NCBI GenBank assembly: GCA_027492875.1
Contig: JAPUDV010000055.1
Span: 195,537-257,655, forward strand
Source of the DNA: Candidatus Competibacteraceae bacterium
GTDB lineage: Bacteria > Pseudomonadota > Gammaproteobacteria > Competibacterales > Competibacteraceae
Length of the DNA: 62,119 nucleotides
Direction of reading: 5' to 3'
A program made the position numbers and the translations under genes. Below the pieces are notes generated by a model, which was given only the letters and a program-made list of their open reading frames with translations, searched no databases and was not told where the DNA came from. This document shows, in pieces, positions 1 through 8,006 of this stretch. Position 1 is the first letter of the stretch. Every line of letters begins with the position of its first letter.

Positions 1-2
1 CC

Positions 3-551
3 GGTCCGCGGCCTGGAACACCGCCGACCGGCGAGGCTGCCCCGGTTGCGGCCGCGCCCTCGATGGATAACCAGCCATCCGATCGGCCGGCGTCCGCGCT
101 GCTGGAACCGGACTGGGTGGCGGTGCCCGGCGCTGGTTTCGCAATCAGCCGCAGCGCGATCCGCCTTGAGGCATACCGTCGTTTCGCCGAAGCCAGCGGC
201 CGGACCGCGCCGCCGCCCGGCGCGGTATCCGACGGTCCGGCGCGGGTGACCTGGAGGGAAGCCATGGACTACGCCGCTTGGCTGTCCGCGCAAACGGGCC
301 GTGCCTACCGCCTGCCGGCCGAACTGGAATGGGAGTACGCCGCCCGCGCTGGCGTGATGGCTCCCGCGCTGGATTCGGATGGCCCAGCCCGGGAGTGGAC
401 CTGTTCCGCATACCGGCGGGAATACGAGGGTCAGGAGCGGCGTTGCGCCAGTCGCTTGCCGGATGCGGTGGCAATCCGTGGCGGCAACTGGCGGGCGGGC
501 GCCGATCCGCTCAGCGACGATCTGGAGTTTCGGTTAGTGCGGCAGCCCTAG
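3..551 (+). CDS. FGE-sulfatase (SUMF1-like) domain protein, C-terminal part
   Basis: The frame is open to the left edge, so the N-terminus lies outside the window; an internal ATG at 63 exists but need not be the start. The segments VTWREAMDYAAWL and RLPAELEWEYAARAG are typical of the formylglycine-generating-enzyme/sulfatase-modifying fold, followed by REWTCSAY and the closing RGGNW and FRLVRQP segments. Family members oxidise a cysteine to formylglycine or act as non-catalytic C-type-lectin-like modules. The usual cysteine-arginine stretch after RGGxW is absent and the C-terminus is short, so I infer it is not a catalytic FGE. A decayed second copy of the same 3' part lies at about 1681-2010, on the other side of the terD-like gene. 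Confidence 0.7.
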   Translation, partial: GPRPGTPPTGEAAPVAAAPSMDNQPSDRPASALLEPDWVAVPGAGFAISRSAIRLEAYRRFAEASGRTAPPPGAVSDGPARVTWREAMDYAAWLSAQTGRAYRLPAELEWEYAARAGVMAPALDSDGPAREWTCSAYRREYEGQERRCASRLPDAVAIRGGNWRAGADPLSDDLEFRLVRQP

Positions 552-603
552 CCGACGCGAGCCGGGCGGCGCTCGTGCCCCCGGACGGTCGTTTACCGGA
601 TGG

Positions 604-713
604 GGCTACCCTGTTTGAGCTGTGGAATCGCCGTTTCGAACCACCCCGGCGCTATGCGCCACCCCTCCTGGTCCAAGGCGGGGAAATTTCACAACGGATT
701 CGGGAGCGCTATA
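604..713 (+). repeat. MITE-like repeat, copy 1 (left end degraded)
   Basis: About 100 bp match the other four copies (43394-43485, 48396-48508, 56444-56553, 57249-57361): GAGCTGTGGAATCGCCGTTT, an ACCCCTCC...GGCGGGG imperfect hairpin, then the right end GGAGCGCTATA. The left inverted end is not recognisable. The right end abuts the stop codon of the terD-like gene. Confidence 0.8.
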
Positions 714-1628
714 TCAGCGATTATTCCAGCTTGCTTGCGGCGAACGCGATCCGTTCGAGGCCGGTGCGGGGCCGGTGCTGGAGTTGGGGATCGGCGGGGC
801 CGGCGTGGTGGCTGGTTGCTGGACGATGGTCGGCGTGGGCGCGGTGGTCGGCTGCTGCATCACCACCACTGACGGATGGGGCGTGCACTGGGTCATCAGG
901 GTGGTAATGGCGGTAGTTAGCGAGCCAAAGGCTATGACGAGCGTGGCGTAGGTCTTGAGTTTTTCGTGCCTGTCGTGAGGGGGCGCTGGCGCGGGTGGCC
1001 CAACCGGGGCCGGAGGTGGCGTTGGTCCCGGCGCCGGTACGGGCGTGGGTTCCGGCGTGGGTATTGGCGCCGGGGCTGGAACTGGCGCCGGCCGTCTGGT
1101 GACCGGCGCGGCTTCATCGCGGTTTTCGTCGTCCCCCACGTCGACGCCGAAGGTATGGGCCAGCGCGCCCAAGTCCTGTTTCAGACCATCGCCCCTGGCC
1201 CGAATTTTCCACAGGTCGCCATGGCGGTAGACCTCGGCGAGCAGCAGCGAACGACCGCTGACAGGTTCCGCCAGTCGGAATCGAGCGCCATTGCCCGCGG
1301 CCGCCGTCGCCTCGAGCGTGAGATGGTTCACCGATTCGAAATCACCGTCGTTTAGAGTGGCGGTAATCACACATTTCTTGATCACGACGGGTAGTTGATT
1401 CAGATCGATCAAAAAGACGGCGTGTCGTGGATCGAAGCGGATGGCGCCGCTGGGGCTGCTGGGTTGGTTGTAGAACAAAAACCAGGGATCGGCGGGCACC
1501 TGTTCGCGGGCATCCAGCGCAAAGCAGGCAAAATCAATCTCGCTCGGAGCGGCGTGCCAGCTCAGGTGGATTCGGATCTTGCCGGAAGCGGCCAGCGGCG
1601 CGTTAGCGCCCTTGATCAGTTCTTTCAT
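714..1628 (-). CDS. TerD-domain protein with proline-rich linker and one membrane segment
   Basis: Residues 1-150 resemble the TerD/TerA (tellurium-resistance, stress) beta-sandwich domain, with KIRIHLSW, an ALDAREQVPAD segment, FDPRHAVFLIDLNQLP, and LLLAEVYRHGDLWKIRARGDG near the end. Residues 180-218 are a Pro-Ala-Thr-Val linker and 226-247 a likely transmembrane helix, followed by a second Pro/Thr/Ala-rich tail. TerD proteins usually bind calcium and are about 190 aa and cytosolic; this is 304 aa and apparently membrane-anchored. The acidic calcium ligands are not obvious (SEIDFACFALD is the closest), so metal binding is doubtful. The gene stands alone, without other ter genes, between an FGE-like gene and its decayed copy. 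Its stop codon touches repeat copy 1. Confidence 0.65.
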   Translation of the reverse strand: MKELIKGANAPLAASGKIRIHLSWHAAPSEIDFACFALDAREQVPADPWFLFYNQPSSPSGAIRFDPRHAVFLIDLNQLPVVIKKCVITATLNDGDFESVNHLTLEATAAAGNGARFRLAEPVSGRSLLLAEVYRHGDLWKIRARGDGLKQDLGALAHTFGVDVGDDENRDEAAPVTRRPAPVPAPAPIPTPEPTPVPAPGPTPPPAPVGPPAPAPPHDRHEKLKTYATLVIAFGSLTTAITTLMTQCTPHPSVVVMQQPTTAPTPTIVQQPATTPAPPIPNSSTGPAPASNGSRSPQASWNNR

Positions 1629-1680
1629 GCCAGTACGCGGAAATCCATCTCAATATTGCCAGGATTATACAACCATAACG

Positions 1681-2010
1681 GCCAGCGGCGTGTGGGCGGG
1701 AGGGATCGCGCGAGGGTACGCTAAGTGTCGGGCAACGGACCTCGCCGCCGGGTTGTCCGCGCGGACGGGCGGCGTCTGTCGACCGAATTGGTATGGAAGC
1801 AGGTCGCCCGCGCTGGATTCGGACGGCCAAGCCCGAGAGTGGATCTGCTCCGATCATCGGCGGGAGTGCCAGGGTCGGGAACAGCATGACGCCCGCCCGT
1901 TACCGGCGGAGGTGGCGATCCGCAACGGCAACTAGCGGGCGGGCGCCGATCCGCTCAGCGACGATCTGGAGTTTCGGTTGGCGCGGGAACTCCAGCCGGA
2001 TCGAGCTAGG
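1681..2010 (+). pseudogene. Decayed copy of the FGE-like gene 3' end
   Basis: This non-coding stretch is clearly homologous to about 200-551. Shared segments include the codons for ALDSDGxAREW, then AIRxGNW, RAGADPLSDDLEFRL and part of the downstream GGCGCTC flank. It carries deletions and a TGG-to-TAG change in the GGNW segment, so no intact product is possible. The two copies lie in the same orientation on either side of the terD-like gene. Tandem duplication followed by decay, or insertion of the terD segment into a duplicated locus, would both explain this. Confidence 0.7.
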
Positions 2011-2016
2011 TGGCGC

Positions 2017-2631
2017 TCACTCCTGTTGGACGGTCACCAGCCCTTTGGGTTGACTGGCGAAGTAGCTGGCGAGATCGGCGACGTCCTGCGATGACAGCGG
2101 CTTGGCCATGCCGCCCATGATCGGGTTCTTGCGGGCGCCGCTCTGATAATCCCCCAGCGCCTTGCGCAGATAATCCTGGTGCTGGCCGGCCAGCCGGGGA
2201 TAAAGGGAAATGTTGCCGTTGCCGTCCGCGCCGTGACAAGCCGCGCAGGTCACGCTTTTGGCCTTGCCCGCGGTGGCGTCGCCCTGAACCGGGTAGGGCG
2301 CGGCGGCGGCGGGGAAGCTAGCCAGATAGGCAGAGATGTCTTGCATAGCCTGCTCGTCGAGCGAAAAGGCGTTGGCATGCATGGTGGGGTGCTTGCGTTC
2401 GCCGGACTGATACGCCTTGAGCGCGGCGATGATGTAGTCGGCGTGTTGGCCGCCCAGCCGGGGGACGTGATAGGTGGGGTAGGCGTTGGTATAGCCGGGG
2501 ATGGCATGACAGCCGGCGCAAGTCGCGAACTTGGATTTGCCGGCGGCGATGTCGCCAGCGGCCTGCGCGCCACCGGCCAAAATGCCGCCAATCCCCAGTA
2601 CCAACAATTGCCGCAGTACGGATCGGATCAT
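2017..2631 (-). CDS. Dihaem cytochrome c (c4-like)
   Basis: The start MIRSVLRQLLVLGIG follows a GAGGA ribosome binding site; a longer reading to 2751 has no good site. Residues 1-24 are a Sec signal peptide ending GGAQA. Two CXXCH haem sites are visible (CAGCH, CAACH), each followed by a conserved PRLGGQH / PRLAGQH segment and a Met-containing distal ligand region (HPTMHANAF; NPIMGGMA). This tandem arrangement is that of cytochrome c4, a periplasmic electron carrier to terminal oxidases. At about 204 aa the length fits. No oxidase gene is adjacent, so its partner is unknown. Confidence 0.85.
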   Translation of the reverse strand: MIRSVLRQLLVLGIGGILAGGAQAAGDIAAGKSKFATCAGCHAIPGYTNAYPTYHVPRLGGQHADYIIAALKAYQSGERKHPTMHANAFSLDEQAMQDISAYLASFPAAAAPYPVQGDATAGKAKSVTCAACHGADGNGNISLYPRLAGQHQDYLRKALGDYQSGARKNPIMGGMAKPLSSQDVADLASYFASQPKGLVTVQQE

Positions 2632-2979
2632 ATCGTCCTCTTCAGTGGATTCCCGATTGGAGTTATTTGAAATGCGGTAACGCGCTGTTCGGCGTGCCCG
2701 GTCAAGGAGTTTGCTGCATTGCATGATCCTGCAAAAGCCTTGAAAAATCAAGTGCTAAAACAAGGTTTGAGCATTGGGCATCGTCGGGAAATTCGCGCGT
2801 AATTTCTAACGATAGCCGCCTCTCCGTCAGGTATCAATCATCGAGGCCAATTTCTTTCATCCAATGTGTGCGGGCGCGCTGCCTTGCCCGGCTTTTTCTC
2901 TTCGAGAGCCCCGTGGCGTTGGGGGGATTCTCGATACTTCTCCCCGTCGGAAAGGTTGGCGAGGTCCTTCAAGCCCGGC
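2632..2979. other. Gene-free stretch
   Basis: Upstream of the cytochrome gene the sequence is moderately AT-rich and probably holds its promoter. From about 2866 frames open but give no recognisable protein until the amidohydrolase remnant begins. I see no RNA gene or repeat here. Confidence 0.4.
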
Positions 2980-3335
2980 CTGCTGATCGCCCGGCTCAAC
3001 GCCCTGATGCTCTACGCGACCCTCGCCAAGGGGCCTGCCCTTCGATCAGCAGGTCAATTCCACCCGTCGGTTCATGCGCGAACTGAACCGGCTGGGCGTC
3101 ACCAGCGCCATCGACGCCGGCGGCGGCTTTCAGAACGATCCCGACGATTATCGGGTCATCGAGCAGTTGGCGCGGGAAGGCCAATTGACGGTGCGCCTCG
3201 CCTACAACCTTGTTTACCCAGAAGCCGGGGCGGGGGGATGATTTTTATCGCCACAACGGCGCCGGCGAGATGCTGGTGTTTTCCGCCGCCGACTTCGAGG
3301 ATTTTCTGGAGCCTCGTCCCGATCTGCCGGCGGCG
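2980..3335 (+). pseudogene. Amidohydrolase (YtcJ-like) remnant
   Basis: Broken frames read LLIARLNALMLYATLAKGP, then, after a frameshift, NSTRRFMRELNRLGVTSAIDAGGG and NDPDDYRVIEQLAREGQL, then after another break DFYRHNGAGEML and SAADFEDFLEPRPDLP. These segments look like the central part of a metal-dependent amidohydrolase of the YtcJ/exoenzyme-regulator type. Frameshifts and a missing stretch before the DFYRHNG segment rule out a working protein. Recognition is from motif memory, so the exact family is moderately certain; the pseudogene status is clear. Confidence 0.55.
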
Positions 3336-3778
3336 ATTGGAAACGCGCTCGGGCTGGCGCTGCTCTGGTTCCCCTGAGCTGGCGGTTCAAACTGGCGCGC
3401 GGGGAGGGTGTCGACCGGTCGCCTTCGCTGCACTGACCGGCGCCGGTGACTGCCGAATCCGTGGAAATGGACCGGGGACCGGTGCTGGTTACCCTCGAAT
3501 ACCAAGTCGATCCGGCCGATGCTATCGCCTTCGCTCGGACGATGCGCGAGGTGGCTCGCATTCGCCGTCGCAACGGCGCCGTATCCTGGGGCTTGTTCGA
3601 CGACGCCGAAAATCCGGGGAAGTGGCTGGAATTCTTCATCGACGAATCCTGGGTCGAGCACCTGCGCCATCACCGGCGGATGAGTCGGGCCGACGTGGAC
3701 ATCGAAGCGGCGGCGCGGCGGTTTCTGGTCGATGGAACCGCGCCGACGGTCCGGCATTTCCTGGCGCCGGAACGGTAA
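3336..3778 (+). pseudogene. C-terminal remnant of an MFS_3-type exporter
   Basis: In one frame the sequence reads NALGLALLWFP, LSWRFKLARGEG, an in-frame TGA where a Trp codon is expected (3434-3436), then GPVLVTLEYQVDPADAIAF, VARIRRRNGAVSWGLF, WLEFFIDESWVEHLRHH and DGTAPTVRHFL. The last part is the soluble C-terminal tail found after the twelve helices of transmembrane-secretion-effector MFS transporters. An ATG at 3446 would allow a 110-aa peptide, but the transporter body is gone and the remnant is fused directly to an amidohydrolase remnant, so I treat it as decayed. Confidence 0.6.
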
Positions 3779-3914
3779 GGTGGAAGGGATGGGAACCGGC
3801 GCTGCTTTCGCATGAGCCCAGCGTTTGGCCAATCCGGGGGCCGGCTCGGACCTGATCAAGTAAACAACAGGTATTTTTATCAACTATTTTTATTTTTAGA
3901 CAATCCTTTACAGT

Positions 3915-3933
3915 GAAAATGAGAATAAATATC
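3915..3933. promoter_or_regulatory. Putative Fur box
   Basis: GAAAATGAGAATAAATATC matches the classical Fur consensus (GATAAT-GATAAT-C-ATTATC) at 15 of 19 positions. It lies in an AT-rich stretch upstream of the ferric iron importer, the expected target of Fur repression. Distance to the fbpA-like start is about 190 bp. Confidence 0.65.
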
Positions 3934-4007
3934 ATTTGATCGGTAGCCGTGTTCAAGTAATACCGTTTCTGAATAGAATTGAGCTGTTAGCCCAGCATCC
4001 AGGCTCA

Positions 4008-4042
4008 TTGTTGGGCAACGCTACGCTTTTTCCCAACCTACG
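4008..4042. repeat. Imperfect hairpin repeat (TTGTTGGG...CCCAACCTACG)
   Basis: TTGTTGGG, a CAACGCTACGC segment and CCCAACCTACGA form a small imperfect hairpin. It resembles the dispersed TGTTGGGTTACGC-type palindromes common in many proteobacterial intergenic regions. Only one copy is seen here. Confidence 0.4.
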
Positions 4043-4121
4043 ACCTACAGGCAATAGCGTAAAATCTATACAGAATTGGTATAAGTTCTTCTCAACAGGA
4101 CTCAAATTCCCGGAGGGGCTC

Positions 4122-5156
4122 ATGCCCACGTTGTCGAAACCCCGCATTTTATTCCCCGTGCTCTGCCTGTTGTCCGGCATGCTGGCGTCGCCGCTGCTGG
4201 TGGCCGGGGAGGTCAACATCTATTCGGCGCGCAAGGAGGATTTGATCAAGCCGTTGCTGGACGATTTCAGCAAACAGACCGGCATCACCGTCAACCTGGT
4301 GACCGGCAAGGAAGAGGCGTTGTTGCCGCGCCTGCAAAGCGAGGGCGCCAATACCCCGGCAGATGTGCTGCTGACCTCGGATGCTGGCCGACTGGCCGCC
4401 GCTCGCCAAGCGGGTGTGTTGCAAGCGGTACAATCCGAAGATCTCGCAAAGCACATTCCAGCCGCCTATCGCGATCCCGAGGGTTACTGGTACGGACTAT
4501 CGGTCCGCGCCCGGCCGATCATTTACGCCAAGGACCGGGTCAAGCCGGCGCAACTCTCCACGTATGAGGATCTGGCCGCGCCGCAATGGCGGGACAAGGT
4601 GTGCGTGCGCTCTTCCGACAGCATTTACAACCAGTCGCTGGTAGCAGGGATGATTGCCCATCACGGCGAAGCCAAGACCGAAGCCTGGGCCAAAGGTCTG
4701 GTCGCCAACTTCGCCCGTTCGCCCAAGGGCGGCGACCGCGATCAGATCAAGGCCGTGGCCGCCGGCGAGTGCGACGTGACCCTGGCCAACACCTACTATC
4801 TGGGCGGCATGGTGAACTCGCAAGACCCGGCGGAACGGGAAGCAGCGGCCAAGGTGGCGGTGTTCTGGCCCGATGCCAAGAGCGCCGGCGTGCACGTCAA
4901 CGTCAGCGGCGCCGGCGTGACCGCTCACGCCCGCAACCGCGATAACGCGCTCAAGTTGCTGGAGTTTCTGGCCAGCGATTCGGCGCAGCGCTGGTATGCC
5001 GACGTGAATAACGAATATCCGGTCAATCCGGCCATTCCGCCCAGCGCCACCCTCGAATCCTGGGGCACGTTCAAGGCCGATACCCTCAACGTGGCCAAGC
5101 TGGGCGAACTGAACGCCGCCGCCGTTCGCTTGATGGACCGGGCTGGGTGGAAGTAG
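4122..5156 (+). CDS. fbpA: Ferric iron ABC transporter, periplasmic binding protein
   Basis: The start MPTLSKPRILFPVL follows a strong GGAGG site; the frame is open further upstream but without one. A Sec signal peptide ends near SPLLVAGE. The mature protein begins VNIYSARKEDLIKPLL, typical of FbpA/FutA-type ferric-binding proteins, and contains SSDSIYNQSLVAGMIAHHG, GECDVTLANTYYLG, a VNVSGAGVT segment and the terminal-domain NNEYPVNP. The YY pair in NTYYLG matches the tyrosines that bind Fe(III) in this family. Its length of 344 aa is normal. It is the first gene of an fbpABC operon behind a Fur box, so expression should rise when iron is scarce. Confidence 0.93.
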   Translation: MPTLSKPRILFPVLCLLSGMLASPLLVAGEVNIYSARKEDLIKPLLDDFSKQTGITVNLVTGKEEALLPRLQSEGANTPADVLLTSDAGRLAAARQAGVLQAVQSEDLAKHIPAAYRDPEGYWYGLSVRARPIIYAKDRVKPAQLSTYEDLAAPQWRDKVCVRSSDSIYNQSLVAGMIAHHGEAKTEAWAKGLVANFARSPKGGDRDQIKAVAAGECDVTLANTYYLGGMVNSQDPAEREAAAKVAVFWPDAKSAGVHVNVSGAGVTAHARNRDNALKLLEFLASDSAQRWYADVNNEYPVNPAIPPSATLESWGTFKADTLNVAKLGELNAAAVRLMDRAGWK

Positions 5157-6853
5157 ACCCGTCCCGGATGCCCATCCGCTCCGATGCTCCCCCGCGAGAG
5201 GAGAGGGGGCTCGGGGCACGGGCCGCGCGGATCGACCGCTGGACCTTGCTGGTGGTCGGCAGCGCTGTCTTGCTGGCGCTGCCGGTGCTGACCGTGTTCG
5301 TCGCCGCGTTGCACCCGGCGGGCGCGGTGTGGCGGCATCTGGTCGATACCGTACTGGCCGACTACGTCACGGATTCCGTTTCGCTGATGCTCGGGGTCGG
5401 CGCCGGCACGCTGTTGATCGGCGTGCCGGCCGCGTGGTTGACCGGCGTATGCGAATTCCCGGGTCGGCGGCTGTTCGAGTGGGCGCTGCTGCTGCCGATG
5501 GCGATTCCCGCCTATATCATCGCCTACACCTACACCGGCCTGCTGGATTTCGCCGGCCCGCTGCAAACCGCCTTGCGCGAGACTTTCGGCTGGACCCGGC
5601 ACGATTACTGGTTTCCCGAGGTCCGCTCGCTGCCGGGGGCGGTCGCGATGCTGACGCTGGTGCTGTACCCCTATGTCTATCTGCTGGCGCGGGCGGCGTT
5701 TCTCGACCAGTCGGCGGCGGTGTTGGAAGTCAGCCGCAGCCTGGGCGCCGGTCCGTGGCGGCGTTTCTTCGGCGTCGCGCTGCCCCTGGCGCGGCCGTCG
5801 CTGATCGCCGGGGTGTCGCTGGTGCAGATGGAGGCGCTGGCCGACTACGGCACCGTGCAGTACTTCGGAGTCAGCACCTTCACCACCGGCATTTTCCGGG
5901 TCTGGTTCGGGATGGGCGATGCCACCGTCGCCGCGCAATTGGCCATGGTGCTGTTGCTGTTCGTTTTTGTCCTGCTGGTGCTGGAGCGGCTGTCGCGGCG
6001 GCAGGCGCGTTTCCATCATACCAGCGCCCGCCAACAGCGGTCGCCGCGTCTGCCGTTGCGGGGCCAGCTCGGCGGGCTGGCGGTGCTGGCCTGCCTGATT
6101 CCGCTGCTGTTGGGTTTTGCGATCCCAGCCGGCGTCTTAGCGGTTTGGGCGGCACGGACCGCGCCGCGCGTGGTGGACGAGCGGTTCCTGCAACTGGCGG
6201 CGCACAGCCTGTTGTTGGCGGCGGGAGCGGCCGGGCTGGCCTTGCTGCTGGCGCTGCTGCTGGGTTACGGACAACGGCTGCGACCGCGTCCCCTGGTCCG
6301 GTTGGCGGTGCGCGGCGCCGGCTTGGGCTACGCGGTGCCCGGCACGGTGATCGCCATCGGAGTGATGCTGCCGTTCGCCGCCATCGACCGGAGCGTGGAC
6401 GGCTGGGCGCGGGACTGGTTCGGCGTTTCCACCGGGCTGCTGCTGAGCGGGACGCTGGCCGCGCTGCTGTTCGCCTATTGCGCGCGCTTTCTGCCGGTGG
6501 CTCTGCACAGCGTGGAAGCGGGGCTGACCCGCATCCGGCCGAGCATGGACGATGCCGCCCGCGCGCTGGGGGCGACGCCCCGAGCGGTGTTGTGGCGGGT
6601 GCATGCGCCGATCCTGCGCGGCAGTTTGTTGACCGCGCTGTTGCTGGTGTTCGTGGACGTGCTGAAGGAACTGCCGGCGACGCTGATTTTGCGGCCGTTC
6701 AATTTCAATACCCTGGCGGTGCGGACCTACGAACTGGCCTCGGACGAGCGGCTGGCGGATGCGGCCAGTTTCGCCCTGGCCATCGTGCTGGCCGGCATCG
6801 CGCCGGTGATCCTGCTCAGTCGCGCCATCGGCCGCGCGAGGCCCGGACAATGA
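5147..6853 (+). CDS. fbpB: Ferric iron ABC transporter, permease
   Basis: This inner-membrane protein carries two binding-protein-dependent transport domains in one chain, as FbpB does. Many hydrophobic helices are visible from LLVVGSAVLLALPVLTVFV onward. The conserved cytoplasmic EAA-type loops are at EVSRSLGAGPWRRFFGVALP and DAARALGATPRAVLWRVHAP. The longest reading uses GTG at 5147, overlapping the fbpA end by 10 bases; ATG at 5168 (MPIRSDAPP) is an equally possible start with no clear ribosome site. The stop overlaps the next start as ATGA, indicating translational coupling. Confidence 0.9.
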   Translation: MEVDPSRMPIRSDAPPREERGLGARAARIDRWTLLVVGSAVLLALPVLTVFVAALHPAGAVWRHLVDTVLADYVTDSVSLMLGVGAGTLLIGVPAAWLTGVCEFPGRRLFEWALLLPMAIPAYIIAYTYTGLLDFAGPLQTALRETFGWTRHDYWFPEVRSLPGAVAMLTLVLYPYVYLLARAAFLDQSAAVLEVSRSLGAGPWRRFFGVALPLARPSLIAGVSLVQMEALADYGTVQYFGVSTFTTGIFRVWFGMGDATVAAQLAMVLLLFVFVLLVLERLSRRQARFHHTSARQQRSPRLPLRGQLGGLAVLACLIPLLLGFAIPAGVLAVWAARTAPRVVDERFLQLAAHSLLLAAGAAGLALLLALLLGYGQRLRPRPLVRLAVRGAGLGYAVPGTVIAIGVMLPFAAIDRSVDGWARDWFGVSTGLLLSGTLAALLFAYCARFLPVALHSVEAGLTRIRPSMDDAARALGATPRAVLWRVHAPILRGSLLTALLLVFVDVLKELPATLILRPFNFNTLAVRTYELASDERLADAASFALAIVLAGIAPVILLSRAIGRARPGQ

Positions 6854-7947
6854 CGCCCTTTCTCGAACTGATCGATCTCGATGTGGCCTATCCGACCCAC
6901 AAGGTGATCCGGAATCTGACGCTGCGGATGAGCCACGCCGGTATCGGCTGCCTGCTGGGTCCCAGCGGTTGCGGCAAGACCACCCTGCTGCGGGCCATCG
7001 CCGGTTTCGAACCCTTGCGGCACGGTTCCATCCGGCTGGAGGGGGTCGAACTCAGCCGGTCCGACTGGACCCTGCCGCCGGAGCGACGGCGGATCGGCCT
7101 GATGTTTCAGGATTTGGCGCTGTTTCCCCATCTGAGCGTCGCTGACAACATCGCTTTTGGCCTGCGCGACTGGAAAGCGGCCGAACGGCGGGCGCGGGTG
7201 ACCGAACTGCTGAAGCTGGTCGGGCTGGAAGAGTATTCCGGGCGCTACCCGCACCAGCTTTCCGGTGGCCAGCAACAGCGGGTGGCGCTGGCGCGGGCGC
7301 TGGCGCCGAGGCCACGACTGTTGTTGCTGGACGAACCGTTTTCCAATCTGGACGTGACCTTGCGCGAAGGGCTAGCGCGCGAGGTGCGAACCATCCTGTT
7401 GCGGGAGGGCGCCAGCGGCCTGCTGGTCAGCCACGATCAGTTCGAGGCGTTCGCCTTCGCCGACGAAATCGGCGTGTTGCATCAGGGCCGGCTGTTGCAG
7501 TGGGACAGCGCCTACAACCTCTACCATCGACCGGCCGACCGCTTCGTCGCCGATTTCATCGGGCAGGGCGTGTTACTACCCGGCCGGCTGGGCGGCGAGG
7601 GGCGGGTGAGCACGGAGCTGGGGGAGCTTTGGGGAACACCGCCGGCCGGTTGCGCGGCGGGCGAGCCGGTGGAGGTGCTGGTCCGGCCGGACGATGTGGT
7701 GCACGACGACGCCAGCCCATTGCGAGCGGAGGTGGTGGACCGGGCATTTCGGGGAGCGGAATTTTTGTACACCCTGGAGCTGCCCAGCGGCGCGCGGTTG
7801 CTGTGTCTGGCGCCCAGCCATCACAACCATGCGTTGGGGCAGCGCATCGGCATCCGGCTGGACATCGATCATCGGGTGATGTTTCGGCAAGGGAACGGCG
7901 AGGGGGATGATGCGGGTGTCCGCTGGGGCCGACTGCTGGCACAATAA
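6850..7947 (+). CDS. fbpC: Ferric iron ABC transporter, ATP-binding protein
   Basis: The ATPase has a Walker A GPSGCGKTT, Q-loop MFQDLALFPHLSV, signature LSGGQQQRVALARAL, Walker B LLLLDEPFSNLD and H-loop VSHDQFEA. The C-terminal third (about residues 240-365) is a TOBE-like regulatory region containing VLVRPDDVV, as in FbpC/PotA-type ATPases. It energises the FbpB channel for Fe(III) import. The start overlaps the permease stop. The substrate assignment rests on fbpA and the Fur box, since the ATPase alone cannot be told from spermidine or thiamine importers. Confidence 0.9.
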   Translation: MTPFLELIDLDVAYPTHKVIRNLTLRMSHAGIGCLLGPSGCGKTTLLRAIAGFEPLRHGSIRLEGVELSRSDWTLPPERRRIGLMFQDLALFPHLSVADNIAFGLRDWKAAERRARVTELLKLVGLEEYSGRYPHQLSGGQQQRVALARALAPRPRLLLLDEPFSNLDVTLREGLAREVRTILLREGASGLLVSHDQFEAFAFADEIGVLHQGRLLQWDSAYNLYHRPADRFVADFIGQGVLLPGRLGGEGRVSTELGELWGTPPAGCAAGEPVEVLVRPDDVVHDDASPLRAEVVDRAFRGAEFLYTLELPSGARLLCLAPSHHNHALGQRIGIRLDIDHRVMFRQGNGEGDDAGVRWGRLLAQ

Positions 7948-8006
7948 GCCACCAGTCGCCAGACCCCATGCAAATCCAGTGATGGATTAACCCGGAAGAT
8001 AGAGTC

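Noticed and set aside
2866..3855. Rightward 329-codon frame as a single gene
   Set aside because: Only short parts in different frames resemble known families; the long frame itself mixes them with shadow sequence, so pseudogene remnants explain it better.
4925..6034. Leftward 369-codon frame rich in His, Gln and Arg
   Set aside because: Complement of fbpA-fbpB; no domain or ribosome site.
5329..6849. Rightward Arg/Ala-rich frame continuing into fbpC
   Set aside because: It is the +1 shadow of fbpB; only the part from 6850 is a real gene, with ATGA coupling.
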